DNA from: Acidimicrobiia bacterium
GTDB taxonomy: Bacteria; Actinomycetota; Acidimicrobiia; IMCC26256; BP-133
Length of the DNA stretch: 7,724 bases
Assembly (NCBI GenBank): GCA_025923175.1
Contig: JAICGL010000182.1
Coordinates: 1-7,724, forward strand
Reading direction: 5' to 3'
Shown here one piece after another: positions 1 to 7,600 of this stretch. Each line of letters begins with the position of its first letter. Positions within the stretch are counted from its first letter, which is position 1. A model generated the notes under the pieces. That model did not search any database and was not told where the DNA came from. It saw nothing but the letters and a program-made list of their open reading frames with translations. A program made the position numbers and the translations under genes.

Positions 1-1
1 G

Positions 2-1414
<1,413 letters not shown>

Positions 1415-1416
1415 GC

Positions 1417-1479
1417 CGGCGGGCGGGCGCGGCTCATGGCGTTCCTCGATCTGGATGGCTCCGCCCGCCGAAAGGCGGG
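1417..1479 (+). terminator. GC-rich hairpin region downstream of the uvrA-like gene
   Basis: CCCGCC (1464-1469) and GGCGGG (1474-1479) form a perfect 6-bp stem closed by a GAAA tetraloop. The same C-rich arm, extended to 1461-1470, is also perfectly complementary over 10 bases to 1417-1426, just after the uvrA stop. The two pairings exclude each other. There is no T-tract, as is usual for GC-rich genomes. A terminator for the upstream gene is the simplest reading. Confidence 0.4.
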
Positions 1480-1518
1480 ATATGGACCCCTTCGACCGTC
1501 CACCGGCGCTGGGTCTCG

Positions 1519-1542
1519 GCCGGAAGAACCGGCTGATAGTCT
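1519..1542 (+). promoter_or_regulatory. Candidate cspA promoter (extended -10) with adjoining inverted repeat
   Basis: TGATAGTCT at 1534-1542 fits an extended -10 (TGn followed by TAnnnT, hexamer 1537-1542). No good -35 lies 16-18 bases upstream. Directly before it is the inverted repeat GCCGG-AAGAA-CCGGC (1519-1533), which could be an operator or a chance GC dyad. A start near 1549 would give a leader of about 110 bases before the cold-shock gene; long leaders are typical of cspA-class mRNAs. Assigned by eye only. Confidence 0.3.
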
Positions 1543-1591
1543 GGGCACCCAGAGGGCAGACGTCGTAGCACCAGTTGCGGGCAGTTCCCTC

Positions 1592-1631
1592 GGCGGCACT
1601 CAGGCCGCCCGGCCGCACGAACCACGGTTCG
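1592..1631 (+). promoter_or_regulatory. Structured 5' leader of the cold-shock gene (two hairpins)
   Basis: Two hairpins precede the ribosome binding site. GGCGGC (1592-1597) pairs perfectly with GCCGCC (1604-1609) over a 6-base loop. CGAAC (1618-1622) pairs with GTTCG (1627-1631) over a 4-base loop. The ribosome binding site GGAGGGG at 1647-1653 stays outside both stems. In other bacteria cspA leaders refold with temperature; whether this one does is inference. Confidence 0.35.
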
Positions 1632-1659
1632 AATCAGGCCAAGGATGGAGGGGATTGTC

Positions 1660-1863
1660 ATGACGATCGGCACCGTCAAGTGGTTCAACGGTGAGAAGGG
1701 GTTCGGATTCATCACACAGGAATCCGGTCCTGACGTCTTCGTTCACTTCAGCGCCATCTCCGGCACCGGTTACCGGAACCTGCAGGAGAACGACAAGGTC
1801 GAATTCGAGGTCACCGCTGGCCCGAAGGGCCCGCAGGCCCAGAACGTCCGCGTCATCAACTAG
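1660..1863 (+). CDS. cspA: Cold-shock domain protein (CspA family)
   Basis: A complete 67-residue, single-domain cold-shock protein, the usual length for the family. It is a five-stranded OB-fold that binds single-stranded RNA and DNA, acting in the cytoplasm as an RNA chaperone. Visible family marks are the opening GTVKWFN (residues 4-10), RNP1 KGFGFI (13-18) and RNP2 VFVHF (26-30), with the aromatic residues that stack on bases (Trp8, Phe15, Phe17, Phe28, Phe30). An in-frame ATG lies five codons upstream at 1645, but the strong ribosome binding site GGAGGGG (1647-1653) overlaps it and sits 6 bases before the ATG at 1660. The protein from 1660 also begins in the family's normal way. The gene appears to be monocistronic: a structured leader precedes it and a strong hairpin follows its stop. 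Confidence 0.97.
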   Translation: MTIGTVKWFNGEKGFGFITQESGPDVFVHFSAISGTGYRNLQENDKVEFEVTAGPKGPQAQNVRVIN

Positions 1864-1865
1864 TG

Positions 1866-1904
1866 CTCGGGAGCGAGCGGCCGGTTCGGTCGCCCGCTCC
1901 TGAG
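1866..1904 (+). terminator. Long GC hairpin after cspA
   Basis: Bases 1866-1882 pair with 1888-1904 over a GGTTC loop. Of 17 positions, 14 are Watson-Crick pairs, two are G-T wobbles and one is an A-C mismatch. It begins 2 bases after the cspA stop and has no T-tract behind it. This fits a factor-independent terminator of the kind common in actinobacteria; an mRNA-stabilising 3' hairpin is the alternative. Confidence 0.75.
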
Positions 1905-1985
1905 AACCACCGCGTGCGGCCCCTTACTCGCCGGGCCGGGGCTGACCAGCGCGACGCGAGATCGAGCGTTCGGGAAGGATTCGTG

Positions 1986-2222
1986 GTGGGCGTTTCTGGT
2001 GTCGATGTCACCGTCGTGCGGCTCTATACGAAGAGCCCCGGCAGCCATGCGCTGCGCAAGAACGCAGCCGCCGAACTGGGCACGCTGCTGGCCGCCGGCT
2101 GGCAGGAGAAGGAGCGCAAGGCCGGCGCCGACCACGTCGTCGTGCGCCTGGAACGGCCCCGCCAGGCGAAAGTGTCGCTGCCGTCGGCTCCCGGCCCCGG
2201 ACGCGGCGGGCCGCGCCGCTGA
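1986..2222 (+). CDS. Small basic protein of unknown function
   Basis: A 78-residue protein I cannot assign to a family. Its codons are strongly G/C-biased at the third position, supporting real coding. The start is GTG 1986, with GGAAGGA (1973-1979) six bases upstream; the adjacent GTG at 1983 would be too close to that site. From the sequence one can propose a short strand (residues about 6-14), a helix (about 21-38, rich in Ala and Leu, ending GW), a charged turn (QEKERKAGAD, 40-49) and a second strand (about 50-57). A Pro/Gly/Arg-rich tail follows (65-78). The protein carries 14 Lys/Arg against 6 Asp/Glu, so nucleic-acid binding is possible but unproven. It lies downstream of cspA but is separated from it by the long hairpin, so it probably has its own promoter. 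It converges on the SRPBCC gene. Confidence 0.7.
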   Translation: MGVSGVDVTVVRLYTKSPGSHALRKNAAAELGTLLAAGWQEKERKAGADHVVVRLERPRQAKVSLPSAPGPGRGGPRR

Positions 2223-2243
2223 GGTCCGGGCCCCGGGCTCTCA
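2220..2243. terminator. Bidirectional hairpin between converging stop codons
   Basis: TGAG+GTCCGG (2220-2229) pairs with CCGGGC+CTCA (2233-2243, with T2239 bulged) over a GCC loop, giving ten pairs including one T-G wobble. The hairpin spans exactly from the stop codon of the plus-strand gene to the stop codon of the minus-strand gene. It would act on transcripts from both sides. Confidence 0.5.
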
Positions 2244-2732
2244 GGTCGTCCGGGCCGCCTGACCGAGCCGGTTGATCGTCTCGCTCATCTGCTCCGCTGA
2301 CACCCGGGGGAAGAACGGGAGCGCCCGGTCGTCCTTCACGCCGCTCCAGTCGTAGGAGTGGGTGATGTCGGTGCCGCCGTCGGCGTTGGGCGCCAGCTCC
2401 CAGGCGTAGTGGTAGCCGCTGAAGTCGAGGTCTCCGATGAGATGGGCGAGTGAGTCGGGCGGGTGGATCGCCGGTTCCCAGGCGATCTGACGGTTGGGTT
2501 CGAAGGCGATGACCTCGCTGCGCATCTGGTAGTCGCCGAGGTTCGACTGGTTCATGTTCATCACCCATGAATCGCCGACGCCGGTCACGGGCCCCGCACT
2601 CGAGGCGATCCCCCGCAACATGCCGGCGCCGTCGATTCCGGTGTGGTTGGCGGGGTCGCTCAAGACGGCGAACACTTGCTCCGGAGGGGCGTCGACTGCG
2701 CCCGTGACGACCTGCTTCCTCTCATCGCCCAT
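2241..2732 (-). CDS. SRPBCC-family (polyketide cyclase/START-like) protein
   Basis: 163 residues, the normal size for a single-domain SRPBCC protein. The helix-grip fold forms a deep hydrophobic pocket; members bind or convert small lipophilic molecules, and the ligand cannot be read from sequence. Family marks are the N-terminal strand and helix VTGAVDAPPEQVFAVLSDPANH (residues 9-30), the mid-domain G-x-G-D-S-W turn (51-56), the strand pair ending NRQIAWEP (80-87), and TDITHSYDW (121-129) leading to the C-terminal helix (about 145-160) that closes the pocket. No signal peptide or membrane segment is visible. The ATG is preceded by AGGAGG (plus-strand 2740-2745) at 7 bases. A possible -10 (TAGGCT, plus-strand 2774-2779) lies upstream without a clear -35. 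The MDMPI-type gene is transcribed in the same direction 187 bases upstream, with hairpins between, so co-transcription is uncertain. Confidence 0.88.
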   Translation of the reverse strand: MGDERKQVVTGAVDAPPEQVFAVLSDPANHTGIDGAGMLRGIASSAGPVTGVGDSWVMNMNQSNLGDYQMRSEVIAFEPNRQIAWEPAIHPPDSLAHLIGDLDFSGYHYAWELAPNADGGTDITHSYDWSGVKDDRALPFFPRVSAEQMSETINRLGQAARTT

Positions 2733-2821
2733 GGTGTCGCCTCCTGGTGGTGGGGCGGGTCCCTCAGGTGTGGAGCCTATGCCCGAGCCGAGATCGAAGC
2801 CCTCTCACTACCTTCGAATCA

Positions 2822-2915
2822 GCCGGCCGGACCCGCCGGCGGATCTCGTCCGGATCGGTGGCCTCGGGGAGGAAGGCGTCTCTCGCCTACCGGCAGGCCC
2901 ATGGTAGGACCCGAG
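2822..2915 (-). terminator. Hairpins in the gap between the MDMPI-type and SRPBCC genes
   Basis: Just after the minus-strand MDMPI-type stop, CCTACC (plus-strand 2886-2891) pairs with GGTAGG (2903-2908). A further four pairs (2882-2885 with 2912-2915) stack on it across a 3-base bulge. A second dyad, GCCGGC (2822-2827 and 2835-2840), lies 40 bases further on. The first hairpin is the better terminator candidate; neither has a T-tract. Nothing else is recognisable in 2733-2919 apart from the weak -10 noted for the SRPBCC gene. Confidence 0.4.
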
Positions 2916-2919
2916 GCTG

Positions 2920-3726
2920 CTACGGACACACGAAGAGGTCGAAGAAGCCCGGCCCGATCTCAGGGCGGGGACCGCTGAAGGTGAGCCGTCCGAGGGCGAT
3001 CGCGGTCCACTGGCTGATCCGCCCGGTGTAGACGAGAAGAGCGGTCGCCGGGTCGGCTGAGATGATGCAGTCAGCCGACGGAGCCGTCGGAAGCTCCTTG
3101 CAGGTGCGGTCCACGATCCGTACAAAGGACGACTCGACCCCGGCGATGTCGACCCGGTAGGTCGCATCGAGACCGGCGGCCCGGTCCGACTGGAAGAGCG
3201 CCGGATACACCACTTTGCTGAAACCGCCGAGGACCAGCGCGGCGTACTCCGGGTCGATCGGCCAGGGCGCCCCGACGGCGGCCCCCACGTCATAGCCGTG
3301 GATCACAGGCTCGACAAGAAGGATTGACGCGATCTCGGCCACCATGGGTCGGAGGCCGTTGTAGTAGCTCACCTGAGTATCAGCCGGGACCTTGGCGGTC
3401 ACCGCCAAGAAGTGTTCGCAGCCTTCCCGGATCTGCTCGCCCAACTTCTTGGGATCGGTCTCCGGGTTGTCGGCGTTGAGGCCCTTGGCCCGGGCGTCGA
3501 GAAGCTTCTTGTCGAAAGTCAGCGCCGACAGGTCGTACTCCCCGTTGGCCAAAGCGGCGTAGCGTCGGGTGCCGCCGGCGAGATGAACGGCCATCTCCCG
3601 CACGGTCCATTCGAAACCGGGAATCATCATCGAGAGGTCGTCCTGCTGTTCGATCAGCCGGGCGACCCGTTCGTACATGACCGACAGCCCTTCCCGGACG
3701 GCGGCAAGTCTCTCGTTCGGCTTCAT
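2920..3726 (-). CDS. DinB/MDMPI-fold protein (maleylpyruvate isomerase family, TIGR03083-like)
   Basis: 268 residues from the chosen start. The N-terminal half is a four-helix DinB-like bundle of the mycothiol-dependent maleylpyruvate isomerase family. The three expected metal ligands can be picked out: His48 in WTVREMAVHLAG (40-51), then Glu139 and His143 in VEPVIHGYD (138-146). This matches the His...Glu-x3-His zinc pattern of the corynebacterial enzyme. The C-terminal part (about 188-268) looks like the SCP2-like domain often fused to it. Most members have no known reaction; thiol transfer or isomerisation using mycothiol is the family-level guess. The frame extends upstream to 3822, but the ATG at 3726 is preceded by GGGGAGGG (plus-strand 3732-3739) at 5 bases and matches where homologous domains begin. 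It lies 100 bases downstream of vapC, behind a hairpin. Confidence 0.87.
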   Translation of the reverse strand: MKPNERLAAVREGLSVMYERVARLIEQQDDLSMMIPGFEWTVREMAVHLAGGTRRYAALANGEYDLSALTFDKKLLDARAKGLNADNPETDPKKLGEQIREGCEHFLAVTAKVPADTQVSYYNGLRPMVAEIASILLVEPVIHGYDVGAAVGAPWPIDPEYAALVLGGFSKVVYPALFQSDRAAGLDATYRVDIAGVESSFVRIVDRTCKELPTAPSADCIISADPATALLVYTGRISQWTAIALGRLTFSGPRPEIGPGFFDLFVCP

Positions 3727-3800
3727 CGGTGCCCTCCCCTGAACCCTGAGTTTCATCGAGGATGTCAAGGCCCGGTAGCGCGTCCGTCGCGCCACCGTCG

Positions 3801-3818
3801 CGGCATGGCTCGATGCCG
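3801..3818 (-). terminator. Hairpin downstream of vapC
   Basis: CGGCAT (3801-3806) and ATGCCG (3813-3818) form a perfect 6-bp stem over a 6-base loop, beginning 8 bases past the vapC stop on the minus strand. There is no T-tract. It probably separates the toxin-antitoxin transcript from the MDMPI-type gene. An 8-base direct repeat, CCGTCGCG, lies beside it at 3784-3791 and 3795-3802. Confidence 0.45.
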
Positions 3819-3826
3819 ACACGCGT

Positions 3827-4258
3827 TCATGCTGCGGGAGGTTCCCAGGGGTCGATGACGACCAGACCGGCGAAGCGCTCGAAGTCGCGGACGTTTCGGG
3901 TGGCGACGGTCATTCCGTGGACGAGGGCGGTGGCTCCGATGAGGGCGTCCCGGAACGGGGCCGGGGCGGGTACATGGAGGCCGGCCGCTCGACGAGCGAC
4001 CGCTTCGTCGACGGGCAGGATGCGTTCTGCGAAGGCGGCGGGAACGCTTTCGTCCAGCCAGGCGCGAAGCACACGCCCCTGTGCCGGGTCGGCCCGCTCG
4101 GCGAGGAGCACGCCGTGCTCGAGCTCGTGAAGTGTGATCACCGAAATGAACAACCGAGCCGCCGGGAGCTCGGCCGCCCAGTCGGCGACGGCGGCCGCCG
4201 CCTTCCCGGACCGGACTTTGCGCAGTTCCGACACGACGTTCGTGTCGACGAGGAACAT
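3827..4258 (-). CDS. vapC: PIN-domain ribonuclease toxin, VapC/FitB type
   Basis: A complete 143-residue PIN-domain protein, the usual size for VapC/FitB toxins. These are Mg2+-dependent endoribonucleases that cut specific RNAs (tRNAs or rRNA in studied cases) when the antitoxin is lost. The opening MFLVDTNVVSELRK (residues 1-14) carries the first catalytic Asp5. Glu45 lies in ITLHELEHG (41-49) and Asp104 in FRDALIGATAL (102-112). The closing motif ATRNVRDFE (119-127) supplies the fourth position through Asn122/Asp125. All the expected residues are present, so the toxin looks active. Its ATG shares one base with the antitoxin stop (TGATG), indicating translational coupling and fixing the start. 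RNA target unknown. Confidence 0.93.
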   Translation of the reverse strand: MFLVDTNVVSELRKVRSGKAAAAVADWAAELPAARLFISVITLHELEHGVLLAERADPAQGRVLRAWLDESVPAAFAERILPVDEAVARRAAGLHVPAPAPFRDALIGATALVHGMTVATRNVRDFERFAGLVVIDPWEPPAA

Positions 4259-4509
4259 CAGTCGAAGTCGGCTGGCCGTGGCCGGTCGTCTGAACGGGGA
4301 GCGGTGAACTCGATGTCTTCGACGCCGGCGGGCTCGGCCAGACGGTCCAGCACCCGCCGTGGCCCCACCAGATCCTCGTAGTCGGCGTAGGTCAACAGGA
4401 CGTGGGCCGGACGACCGCGATCGGTGATGTACACCGGGCCTTTCTCCGCCGCCTTCTTGGCCTTCCCGGTGTCCTGATTGAACTCGCGGCTGCTCATCTC
4501 CGTCGTCAT
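4258..4509 (-). CDS. vapB: Phd/YefM-family antitoxin
   Basis: 83 residues, typical for a Phd/YefM antitoxin. The N-terminal domain (about residues 4-50) is the DNA-binding and dimerising part, recognisable from EMSSREFNQDTGKAKKAA (4-21), then PVYITDRGRPAHVLLTYADYEDL (25-47). The C-terminal tail (about 55-83) is acidic and Pro-rich and would wrap the toxin's active site. The ATG at 4509 has GGGAG (plus-strand 4514-4518) four bases upstream. A second in-frame ATG four codons in has no well-spaced site. It is the first gene of the pair and overlaps vapC by one base. Antitoxins of this family normally repress their own promoter, alone and more tightly with the toxin; a near-palindrome over the predicted start point fits that. 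The pairing of a Phd/YefM antitoxin with a FitB-like PIN toxin is common. Confidence 0.93.
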   Translation of the reverse strand: MTTEMSSREFNQDTGKAKKAAEKGPVYITDRGRPAHVLLTYADYEDLVGPRRVLDRLAEPAGVEDIEFTAPRSDDRPRPADFD

Positions 4510-4527
4510 CTGACTCCCGCCGATCGT

Positions 4528-4543
4528 GTAGCAACGTTTCTAC
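4528..4543. promoter_or_regulatory. Near-palindrome, candidate operator of the toxin-antitoxin operon
   Basis: GTAGcAACGTTtCTAC is symmetric at 7 of 8 half-site positions, centred at 4535.5. It overlaps the last two bases of the predicted vapBC -10 and covers the predicted start point, about 20-35 bases before the antitoxin ATG. That is the right place for autorepression by the antitoxin or the VapBC complex. Binding itself is inferred. Confidence 0.5.
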
Positions 4544-4570
4544 TTTATCCCGTTGGGATGCGTCCCGCAA
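4542..4570 (-). promoter_or_regulatory. Predicted vapBC promoter
   Basis: On the minus strand, TTGCGG (plus-strand 4565-4570) as -35 and TAAAGT (4542-4547) as -10 are separated by 17 bases. The -10 fits the actinobacterial TAnnnT pattern. Transcription would start near 4535, giving a leader of about 26 bases. Confidence 0.5.
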
Positions 4571-4572
4571 CG
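4551..4572. repeat. Imperfect dyad spanning the two interlocked -35 elements
   Basis: CGTTGGGA (4551-4558) and TCCCgcAACG (4563-4572) are inverted copies over a TGCG centre, with a 2-base insertion in the right arm. The left arm contains the -35 of the regulator gene and the right arm overlaps the -35 of vapBC. It may be a regulator site or simply result from opposed, similar -35 boxes. Confidence 0.4.
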
Positions 4573-4581
4573 ACGTACGCT
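4553..4581 (+). promoter_or_regulatory. Predicted promoter of the large regulator gene
   Basis: TTGGGA (4553-4558) and TACGCT (4576-4581) are separated by 17 bases; the -10 fits TAnnnT. A start near 4588 gives a leader of about 24 bases before GTG 4612. It shares 4553-4570 with the opposing vapBC promoter. Confidence 0.45.
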
Positions 4582-4611
4582 GGCAACCCAAACGGGCGGT
4601 CGGGGGCGGGA

Positions 4612-7600
4612 GTGGCGGGCGAAGTCGCGTCGATCGAGTTTCGGCTCCTGGGGCCGCCTGAGGCGGTGGTCGGTGGGCGGGTCGTCGCCATCGGCAGCCT
4701 CCAGCAACGGGCCATCCTCGTGGCGCTCCTCCTTGCCCGGAACTCCGTCGTCTCGACGGACCAGCTCATCGACGTCGTGTGGGGTGACGACCCGCCTGCA
4801 AGCGCCGACTCGACATTGCGAGGGCTCATCTGGCGTCTTCGCAAGCGCCTCGAGGTGGCCGACGTCGAGGGTCGAGCCGATGGGTATCGCCTGGTGGCCG
4901 ACGACGACGCAGTGGATTCCCGGCGCTTCGAGGCGCTCGTAACGCAGGGGCGGCACGCGGTCGAACGAGGCGAGGCCGAACCGGCTGCGACCGCCTTTGC
5001 TGCTGCGCTCGACCTGTGGCATGGGCCGGCCCTCGGCGAGCTGGCGTCCTGGTCGTTCGCCCAATCCGAAGCGATCCGCCTGGAGGAGGCCCGGCTCGAC
5101 GCCATCGAAGATCTCGCCGAAGCGGAACTGACCCTGGGCAGGGTGGCCTCGGCGATCCACCGCCTCGAGCCGATGATCCGCCAATTCCCGCTGCGGGAAC
5201 GGGCCGTCGGGCAGCTGATGCTCGCCCTGTACCGCACCGGCCGCCAGGCCGACGCCCTGGCCGCCTACCAGTCGCTGCGACGAGTCCTGGCCGACGAGTT
5301 GGGGCTCGAGCCGACACCGGCATTGCGGAATCTGGAAGCGGCCGTCCTCCGGCAGAGCGAGGAGCTGCTCGCTCAAAGCCCGTTGCCCACGCCTGTCGAG
5401 GCCGGCCGTCCCGCCGTCGTGCTGGGCGACACTGTCGCCTTCCTGTTCACGGACATCGAGGCCAGCACCCGCGCCTGGGAAGGCGACGCCACCGGCATGG
5501 GATCGGACCTGGCGCGCCACGACGCGATCCTCACCGACATCTGCGTCGCTTGGGACGGGGAGGTCTTCGCCCATACCGGCGACGGGCTGTGTGTGGCCTT
5601 TCCGACCGCCGCCGCCGCCATCAGCGCCGCGATCGACGGTCAGCGAGCCCTTGAAGCGGCTGGTTGGGAACGGGCCCTACCGCTCCGTGTCCGGATGGCC
5701 ATCCACGCCGGGGCCGCCCAACGCCGCGACGACAACTGGTTCGGGCCGACCCTGAACCGCGCCGCCCGGCTGCTCACCGCTGCGTCGGGAGGGCAGGTCA
5801 TCTGCTCCGAAACCGCCGCCGGTCTCTCCCGGGAGCTTTTGCCGGACGAGGTAGGGCTCCTCGACTGCGGCGAGCTCGATCTTCCCCAACTTTCCCGACC
5901 CGAGCGCGTCTACCAGGTCACCCATCCCGATCTCCGAGCCCCGACGACACCGCTGCGCTCCCCTGGTCACGAGCCAGCCCGCGACAACCTCCCGTCTCCG
6001 CTCACCCGGTTCATCGGACGGGCGCAAGAGCTGACCGAGGTCCAGGAACAAGTCGCGGCCAACCGGCTTGTGACCTTGGTGGGACCAGGTGGCGCCGGGA
6101 AGACACGGCTTGCACTGGAAGCGGCGGGCCGCATGCGCGACGGGTTTCCCGACGGCGTCTGGCTCGTCGAGTTGGCCCAATTGAGCGACGGGTCGCTCGT
6201 GCCTCAGGCGATCGCGGCCGGGGTCGGATTCCTGGTCGGCGAACTGGCGCAATCGAAGCAAGGCATCGAAGCGGCGCTGGCGGAACGGCTGCGGAGCCGG
6301 CGGATCCTCGTCGTGCTCGACAACTGCGAGCAGGTCATCGACAGGGCCGCCACGACGGCGCATGCGCTGCTCGGCTCGTGCCCTGATCTGAGCATCCTGG
6401 CGACGAGTCGAGAGGCGCTGGCGGTGCCAGGCGAAGTCGTGTTCTCCATTCCGCCGCTGCAGACGGCCGATGCCGTTTCGCTGTTCTGCGCGCGGGCTCA
6501 CGATGCCGACCGCCACTTCTCGCTGAGCGATGCCAACTCCGATGCTGTGGGGAGGATCTGCCAGCGGCTCGACGGCCTGCCACTCGCGCTGGAAATTGCC
6601 GCTGCTCGAGCCCGGGTGCTCGGGACCAAGGAGTTGGCCGAGCGCCTCGACGACCGTTTCGCCGCTCTCGGAGAAGGCTCCCGGACCGCCCCGGCCCGGC
6701 ATCAGACGCTCCGGGCGACGATCGATTGGAGCCATGACCTGCTCTCCTCGGCCGAGCAGGCTGTCCTCCACCGCCTGTCCGTCTTCCCGGGCACGTTCGA
6801 CGTCAACGCGGTCCGAGCGGTGATCGGGGCTGGTGCCATGGCGCCGTTCACGCGGCTCGTCGACAAGTCGCTCGTCGGCGTGAACTCCGAGGACCTCGGT
6901 TGCCGTTACCACCTCTCCGAATCAGTCCGGGCTTATGCCGCTGACAAACTCGCCGAAACCGGCAGGACCGCCGAGGCGCAGCGGGCACACCGAGACGCCT
7001 TTCTGGCAATGGCAATGGCCTCGCTCGACGGCGAACAGTACGGCACCCAGGAGCACATGAGGTGCCTAAACGACGATTACGCCAATTTCATCGCCGCGCT
7101 CGAGTGGTCGTGGGCCAATGCCGACCATGACGCGGCAGTCAGTTTGTCGGCTTCGCTTTCGACGTATTGGTATCTGACCCCCCACCCCGAAGCCTGCGAA
7201 TTGATGGAGCGGACTGCGGCTGTGCCGGTCTCGTCCCCGGAGATGTCCGGGCCGGCCGCACTCTGCCGGGCCGGCTTGGCCTTTCTGCAGCGGAACTTCA
7301 ACGCTGGCAACGAGGAACGGGAGGAATCTCTGATCGCCGAAGCACTTGCCCTGGCGGAGGCGGGAGCTGATCCGTTCGCCGAGATTCTGGTGCGCCTTCG
7401 GGCCGCCGACCTTGCGCTCGTCACCGGCCACCGGGACGCTGCGCGTGAACAGCTTCAGCGAGCTCACGAAAAATGCAGGTCGGCCCGTTTCCCCGTCGGC
7501 GAAGCCGCCTGCGGGCTCGGTCAAGCCTGGATCGCAGTGTCCACTGGTGACTTCGACCGGGCGGCCGAGGTGCTCGAACGGCCCTTGCAGATCATCGCCT

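Noticed and set aside
1626..1635. GGTTCGAATC, matching a tRNA T-loop
   Set aside because: No T-stem complement, anticodon arm or acceptor stem can be built around it; half of it belongs to a local hairpin. No tRNA or tRNA remnant can be supported.
1436..1663. Open frame of 75 codons between uvrA and cspA
   Set aside because: Codon third positions lose the strong G/C bias after the first dozen codons, there is no clear ribosome binding site, and it runs through several hairpins and into the cspA start.
3763..3768. Perfect TTGACA on the minus strand upstream of the MDMPI-type gene
   Set aside because: At 16-18 bases downstream there is no TAnnnT; the sequence runs into the ribosome binding site, so a promoter here would start inside or after it.
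3784..3802. Direct repeat CCGTCGCG twice with an 11-base period, considered as an attachment site, SARP-type operator or CRISPR-like repeat
   Set aside because: Only two short copies in GC-rich sequence, downstream of vapC rather than near a promoter; no mobile element genes or spacer series are present.
3727..3822. N-terminal extension of the MDMPI-type protein by 32 residues
   Set aside because: The added residues are Arg/Ser/Ala-rich and unlike the family, whereas the ATG at 3726 has a strong, well-spaced ribosome binding site.
4540..5574. 344-codon minus-strand open frame across the regulator's SARP/BTAD region and the promoter spacer
   Set aside because: It is the shadow of the plus-strand SARP/BTAD coding sequence, and its translation shows no family signature.
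5677..6912. 411-codon open frame antisense to the large regulator
   Set aside because: It lies wholly opposite a gene with clear Walker and cyclase motifs. Long antisense frames are expected in GC-rich coding DNA, and its translation is low-complexity with no recognisable domain.
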